A stretch of 64,000 bases of DNA, taken from contig NJPS01000010.1 of NCBI GenBank assembly GCA_002946415.1, forward strand, positions 992,001-1,056,000. The letters run 5' to 3'. Position numbers and translations under genes: made by a program. Origin of the DNA: Rutstroemia sp. NJR-2017a BVV2. Taxonomy: Eukaryota > Ascomycota > Leotiomycetes > Helotiales > Rutstroemiaceae. The notes under the pieces were generated by a model. It made no database searches. It saw nothing but the letters and a program-made list of their open reading frames with translations, and was not told where the DNA came from. Position 1 is the first letter of the stretch. The number at the start of each line of letters is the position of its first letter. Of the stretch, positions 58,359 to 64,000 are shown piece by piece.

Positions 58359-59801
58359 TTACAAGGGTACTGGAGGAGGCAGACCGTCAGCTGTCAATTG
58401 TGACCGGATGAGGTTCTCGTCATTGGCATCGTCCTCTTTGAATCGTTTAGTCTCCGGCTGTTGATTGTATTGTTGGCTCTCTTCGCCGGAGTGTTTGAGA
58501 CCCGCAGCAGCTATCGTCCTTGAGGCTTGGATCGTGTTGCCAATTTGACCCATAGGCGCGACCGGAGCTCCATCATGCTGCCGTTGCATATGCTCTAATG
58601 ACTCATGTTGTCTTTGCTGCGGATGTGGATGCGTCGATGAATGACTTAAGTTGATGTTCGGTGGTGGTTGGGGGAATTCGCCTTGGGATTCGATTAGTCG
58701 CGACTGGAGTCGGATGATGTACTCGCGCAGGGAGTAATTCTCGGCATGAATGGCCTTGTAGTTTTCCTCCAAGGAATGGAAATCGCGGACTTGCTCTTCT
58801 AGTTTCTTGATGTATCCCTCCTTGCGCTGTCGAAATGCTCTCTGTGTGTAAAAGTTAGATTATGTAAGCTTGGGGGTTGTTGAATTTTTGGATGACATGA
58901 GAATTGACAAAGCAAGAGAACCATTAACGTCGAAGCAACGTGAACTTTTTTATCCGAGCGACACTTCGCATTGTGATAATCGCTCAACTATCGCGCCGAC
59001 AAGAAGATAATAATTGCGGGAAGAATGTTACGAACCTGAGCAGCTCGATTTTGGGCGGCGCGTTTCGATTGCGAAAGCTCGCGTTTTCCGCCCTTCCGAC
59101 CATCACCATCGTCTCCTCCACTTTCAGACATCATCGGGCCACCAAGTCCAGGATCTATATTGTGATCGTGAGGAGAAGCACTGCTGGAAGCTTGCACGTC
59201 GTGGTTATTGTAGCCATGTGCCTGTATATTATGTGGTTGCGAGTGGGAGATAGAGGTCATGAGCTGACTTCTTAACTCTAGAGCAAGAAGTGAGGCGTGT
59301 CAGCAGAAGCAACATAAACAAGGGGGAATAGGTAGGAGGCATGGAGATCGCGGCGCAAACATGACAAGATGAAGATAAATATGTTTTACTCATGTCGCCT
59401 CCCATGGCTTGCCTGTCAGGGTATGGGGGACAAGAGGTTGGCGAATTGTTGGTCATCAACGAAGAAGGGTCATCAATGAAGAAGGGTCAAAAAGAGGCAA
59501 TTCCTTACCATTATCTGCACTCATTTCCTGCGCGACTGAGTCAGCTTGATGGGATCTAAAGAACTCTTGTGGTCTAATAGTAAAGTCGCAGACGGAGACG
59601 GGAGGGCTTCTAAACTGGATTGGGGATATGAATAAAATGGAGGGGTACAACGGGTGAAGGAAGTTAAAGTGATGTGATGTTATGTGTTATGTGATGTTAT
59701 GTGATATACTATAGAGGCTTATAAGGAAGAAGGGACAAGAAAAGAAATTGACGAACCTGGGTTTGCATTTGCGCAACGGGGGCGGGCGCAATTGACTGCA
59801 T
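58359..59801 (-). CDS. kapC: AP-1-like bZIP transcription factor, KapC-like (4 exons)
   Basis: Exons in transcript order are 59801-59757, 59527-59509, 59277-59036 and 58841-58359, giving 262 aa. The protein starts MQSIAPAPVAQ. The basic region reads KRAAQNRAAQRAFRQRKEGY, with the Asn and Arg spacing of AP-1/Yap DNA-binding helices, followed by a leucine zipper (IKKLEEQV...LEENYKAI...LREYIIRL). The segments GGKRELSQSKRAAQ and YIIRLQSRLIESQGE resemble Aspergillus KapC; I have no alignment to prove orthology. The tail is Gln/His-rich and ends DGLPPPVPL. It should be a nuclear regulator. Exon 2 is only 19 nt and intron 2 is about 231 nt, so the first half of the model is less certain. The intron before RAFRQRK splits the DNA-binding helix. 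Confidence 0.85.
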
Positions 59802-59989
59802 AATGGAGAATTGCGAATCGTGGACGAAGTATTTTTGGAGACTTTTGGTTTTCCCGAAAGACGGTTTGGTTTGGTGATTCCCTCGGGACGTAACTTTGCT
59901 GATCTCGAAAGGGAAATGGAAATGCGTTAACGTTGACGAATGAATTTGTGTGGCTGGAGCGGACGCTATTATGTTATGAAGTTTTTCGA

Positions 59990-60021
<32 letters not shown>

Positions 60022-61595
60022 AGGATGTGGGTGTGGGTGAGGACTGGGAGCGTGGGACATCCGAAGTAGCCTACGCCTACCTACTTTCTACGTTGCTTGG
60101 TAAGAGGTGCAGCTTTCGTTCAGCGTAGGTCAGACTTGTCTCTCGTGCTCGTTGATGCAGCGTAGGTCGGGCAAGGTCAGGTCAGCTAAAGTTTTCGGCT
60201 GCAGACGGATGGACGGACGGATGATATTGTACGGAGTAAATGCAGTATTTCGTATGTTGGGATATGATGGGATATGTATCAGCAGGGGTTGGTGCTAAGG
60301 GTACGGCACAAGTACTTCGTACGAAGCGAAGGTACGAGGGGCTACTCGTAAAGCTCCGACTTCCAAGGTCCCGGAGTGCTTTGCGTGTCTGCGTGTTTGC
60401 GTGAGCCTTGATGATTTCACCGCGAGCCGCCTGCGAGCTATGATGGAGAGAGAGAGCGCGAGTCTTCGGAAGTGGCCCCACGTGATGGACAGGTCGTTGC
60501 TTATTCAGTGTTCGTGTACTTCGACGAATATCGAGTAAATTTGGCACTTAGTAACCTGCAGTGCGACATAGCAGCTTTTCTATTATTTCCTTTTGCCTCT
60601 TTCGAACATTGCCTCTTTAGAACATACAAGGTACAGTCCTCACCCGGCTGCTTGCTTACATATCTTTTACTCACCCTTTCGCTTTTTCTCCGTACGTTCC
60701 GGTTTTAGTTACTTTCACGGTTACGGTAGCCCACTGTTACCACTTCATCTTTTGACCACTTCCACCATTTCCACCATTTCCACCACTGCCCACACTTTGA
60801 CCAACAAATACCCAGCAATCGGCCTTCGGCCTATGTCATACAGCCGGAGCTGTGAAGGGCGCTTAGGTGCGTCCTCTCCTTCTCCTTCTTCTCCTGCTCC
60901 GTTTGCAATTACCGTAACTTGTTTGAGTCCATTTATGGCCTAGCTGATGAGTAATCGCCGGCCGCAACATTATGTCATCTGGTTACTGTTTGTTACTTCG
61001 AGCAGTATCCGAATAATGTCAGCTATCCTTCGAGAGCTCTCGCGCTTCGTACTGCACAAAGTCCGTACAGAGGAGTTAATCCGTTCATGCACATACATAT
61101 ACTTTAATGCATAACCTGTATTACCACAGGAAGGTGTCGAGGGTGTCCAGCTTATTATTATCTCGGCCGAGAAGTCGACTTGCGCCATCCGCTATCCACA
61201 GGCACACAGCGTTGTATTCATCGGTCGATGATAGCTGTTTTCTCAATTCCTACTGGGTACACTCCGCATCCTTCCTCTTCTACTCATAAGTTACTCTGTA
61301 CTCCGTACAGGGGAGTAGGAAAATAAGGATCATAACATGGGGGTTTATGTAAGGAAAGTAGCAACAGGATTAGGACGGTGACCAGGGCCTGCAAAACAGG
61401 CTTGAGATTGCCGCGCTTCAGCCTTACCATAAGGTCATTCATTACGAGGCGGCCAGGGCCGGCCGGTTATGTCGTTGTTTCTTGTCGCCCATCACTTAAA
61501 GCCGACTGCTGAGTGATCCTCGTTAGTCTGTTTAGTCATTCACGATATAATTTCCGACTTGCACACACCGGACACACCACGATCTTCACGAAAGC
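59802..61595. other. Upstream region of the bZIP gene
   Basis: No gene is supported in this 1.8 kb. It carries the KapC-like promoter, a GAGGGT repeat at 59991-60024, a CACGTG at about 60479, and a TTCCACCA repeat (about 60760-60787). Confidence 0.5.
59991..60024. repeat. GAGGGT hexamer repeat with G-quadruplex pattern
   Basis: Five GGG tracts at 59993, 59999, 60005, 60011 and 60017, each separated by three bases (TGA), lie about 190 bp upstream of the bZIP start codon. The pattern fits the intramolecular G-quadruplex consensus. The G-rich strand is the template strand for the bZIP gene. Confidence 0.8.
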
Positions 61596-64000
61596 ATGAC
61601 AGTCCGCTCGGAAATGTTCCTCTCGCCTCAGAAAATTACTTCGTTTCTTAAGATTATCGACCAAGAAATGAAATATGATCGAGTTTTGTTGAAGCTATAC
61701 TGGCCCGCAATGGTTATTTCGAATCCCTGTCAACGTAGCATTCTTCCGCGACGTACAAACAGAACCAAAAGTTTTGTTTACTATCACCAAGAGTCAAGGT
61801 CACAGGCGCCTGTTGGATACTGTCTCACAAAAACGCTTGCTTGGTGTGACCTGGTTATCACTCAATTGCACTTTCGTATCAGCTGGATCATTTTGTCTAA
61901 AACGCGGGTGACAGCAGAATGATAGCATCGAGATACCAACCCCGATTCTCAACGTCTACATGGACGATGTGAGAACGCGCAATCAAGACCCGAGAGGAAG
62001 TTGATTTCATTCTCTGGTAGCAGCCTGGTCTAGCTTTGACAACACCGTCCTCGCCCATGCCGCGTTATAACCCGATTCGATCCAATCCCGATGAATAACC
62101 CGTTAGTTCTGATCATGTCACTTGCTCAGTTAAGCTGGCGGGGAAGTAAGCTGACTGCATGTGCATCTCGTAGCTCTATCACGTGTATACGCAATCCTGC
62201 GATGGCTTTGCGGATGATACGACCGATTGATTGGTATCAAGAGCACCAGAGTACGATTGTCAAAAGCCTTGCATCTTCCTCGTGCCTGACAAGACGACGT
62301 TTCTATTACACTTTGACGTGTATTTCAGGAAGTGAGCACGACATGCAACGTTTCAAGTATGGCACATTGGTAAGCAATTTCATCAACCTAGTCATAGCAT
62401 CTTTTCACGACTAAAGTCCGTCATGATACTCCGCTCGAAGGATACCCAAGCGCTTAACTGGTAATCTCAGATCTATATCCATATTTTAGGGATACTTCGA
62501 TCGAATCAGGATTTATAAAAGCTTCAAAAACTGTGAGAACGTTATTCCTTCTCGCAGCAAAGTCACTGACTCACTACTAATTGTTAGGTGGATATTGTTT
62601 AGTACGCTTCTGCGTAGCTGAGGATATTCCCATACCATGTACAGGGCATACACTACCTCAACCGGCTCGGCGCTCCCTGCCAGAGCCTTTCGTCGCATCT
62701 GCTACCCGTCCCTAGCACAGTGTAGCATCGCCGCCTAGCTGCAGCCCTTACCGCTATATAGTCCCCTCTCTATCTTGATCGACGGGCTGTGAGTTGTATT
62801 CCTTCTTGATATGTTAGAATAGTCTCAACTCGGAAGTACCTTCGTACCATACCCAATAAGTACAATGAGCTTTCTACCCTTCATGACACCGAGTAACGCA
62901 ATGAGGGCACGCCTTAACCGTGCCGGTGGCGATGTAACGTTCGAGGGGCACTCTCACATTCCCTCCATGTGCATAACGGGCACTCGGTGGAACCTTCTCC
63001 TGCCCTATGGGGTGCAGATTGAGCCTGGAAATACCCTTCAAGGACACCACTGGCTTTGGTGATTGATGTCAAACATCGCTACCGCATCCTTGCGATCGTC
63101 GAGTTTGATCTCCGGCTTTGATTATTTTTGTATAGATGTTCAAGCCATATTGAGGGACAAAATAAAGTCCGACTGTCCGATATCTAGGAGGGGTCCCAGT
63201 TCGCACCCCTCTACAGACTGCCTCTTCTAATGAAGTTGCTGATTGCTATCCCTCAGCATCATCCCAGGCAACCTGGTACGCAACCTTTTCGCAGCCAATA
63301 CAATATTGAACTTACGACGTTCGGAACCTGGTTCTCTATTTTACCAGGTCATGGACCAGCTGTACATTGGTATCCAGTGAATATCTCCTTGGCTCAGCTA
63401 GAAAAGCATTTGATTTTTCAACTACGATTTCAAGAGTACGAATCCACGTGTCTTCTTTTCAAGCAAGGGTCGTAAAAATTCACATATATGTTGAATTCAA
63501 ATATCTAGGGGTTTTTCCATGAGCCAGTGCACCCGCTGGCGTTTACATGACTATTTGGAATCAATCATCGGTGCTATCTAAAGTTTGACCAATGGGAAAT
63601 TTGAAGTTTCACTTCTCTAGGAGACTACAGCATATGCACACCGTAAACGATCTTACTGGACAACCTTTACGTGCTTCTTAGCCGTAACATTGACGTTACC
63701 TTGTTCTTCCAATCCCCTATGACTTTGACGTTGATTTACCCAGCATGTATCACACAGCCTGAAATGGCGAAAACAAGCACACGTGTCTGGTTGCAGCGCA
63801 GCGTGCCAGATTACTCTCATCCTTCGGGCTTTTATGCTTTGCATGGCAGGAATGGGAAGTACTATGTTCTCGTAAGGCGCCCATTCAGAGCAGCAGGTGG
63901 CTATTGTCCATTGCACGATGGCTTCTGGGGCTTGCGTAAGGATGGGCGTTCATAGCGATGCTCGGAGGTTCGATCCTTTTATGCAGGCAGCAGGCACACT
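61596..64000. other. Gene-free right end
   Basis: I cannot support any gene in the last 2.4 kb. Several open frames of 60-108 codons begin with ATG (for example 61596-61922, 62091-62414, 63671-63955), but none shows a recognisable domain, splice structure or compositional bias. The region may be decayed repeat or long intergenic sequence. Confidence 0.45.

Noticed and set aside
63961..63985. tRNA-like B-box (GGTTCGATCC followed by T's)
   Set aside because: There is no matching A-box, cloverleaf or acceptor stem in the preceding 80 bases.

Overview
The window is nuclear DNA of a filamentous ascomycete (Pezizomycotina). Genes carry many 42-120 nt introns with GT...AG ends. The gene set includes fungal-only proteins: type I yeast-style FAS1/FAS2, the DASH subunit Dad4, and a KapC-like bZIP. 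A leotiomycete is my best guess, but this rests on general resemblance and not on a search.

Layout. 0.2-6.2 kb: a calcineurin-like phosphoesterase, a cytochrome b2-type L-2-hydroxyacid dehydrogenase and an unusual Rab GTPase, all on +. 7.3-10.3 kb: a five-exon gene on - for a protein with a Cys/His-rich module and two SH3 domains. 11.6-25.9 kb: FAS2 (-) and FAS1 (+), divergent across a 2.3 kb shared promoter; together they encode the complete cytosolic fatty acid synthase. 26-35.7 kb: an accessory, gene-poor island. It holds a small PPxY-rich protein, one intact cytochrome P450, a decayed second P450, a probable fragment of a flavin-dependent monooxygenase and a possible Zn2Cys6 relic. 35.8-38.7 kb: a large disordered fungal protein. 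38.7-42.8 kb: no gene seen, with a short minisatellite. 42.8-59.8 kb: dense housekeeping genes, in order profilin, SLH1 (two-cassette helicase), YKT6 (SNARE), GOT1 (Golgi transport), IES6 (INO80), DAD4 (kinetochore), ARP5 (INO80) and a KapC-like bZIP factor. 59.8-64 kb: no gene I can support.

Functional links. FAS1 and FAS2 make the two chains of one enzyme from one intergenic region. ARP5 and IES6, which form one INO80 submodule, lie about 1 kb apart with only DAD4 between them. YKT6 and GOT1, both acting in ER-Golgi traffic, are convergent neighbours.

Several genes (profilin, GOT1, DAD4, the KapC-like gene) are split into micro-exons of 3-27 coding nt, so simple ORF calling misses or truncates them; DAD4 is invisible to it. 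Exon coordinates were worked out by hand from reading frame, GT/AG sites and remembered family alignments. No search was run.
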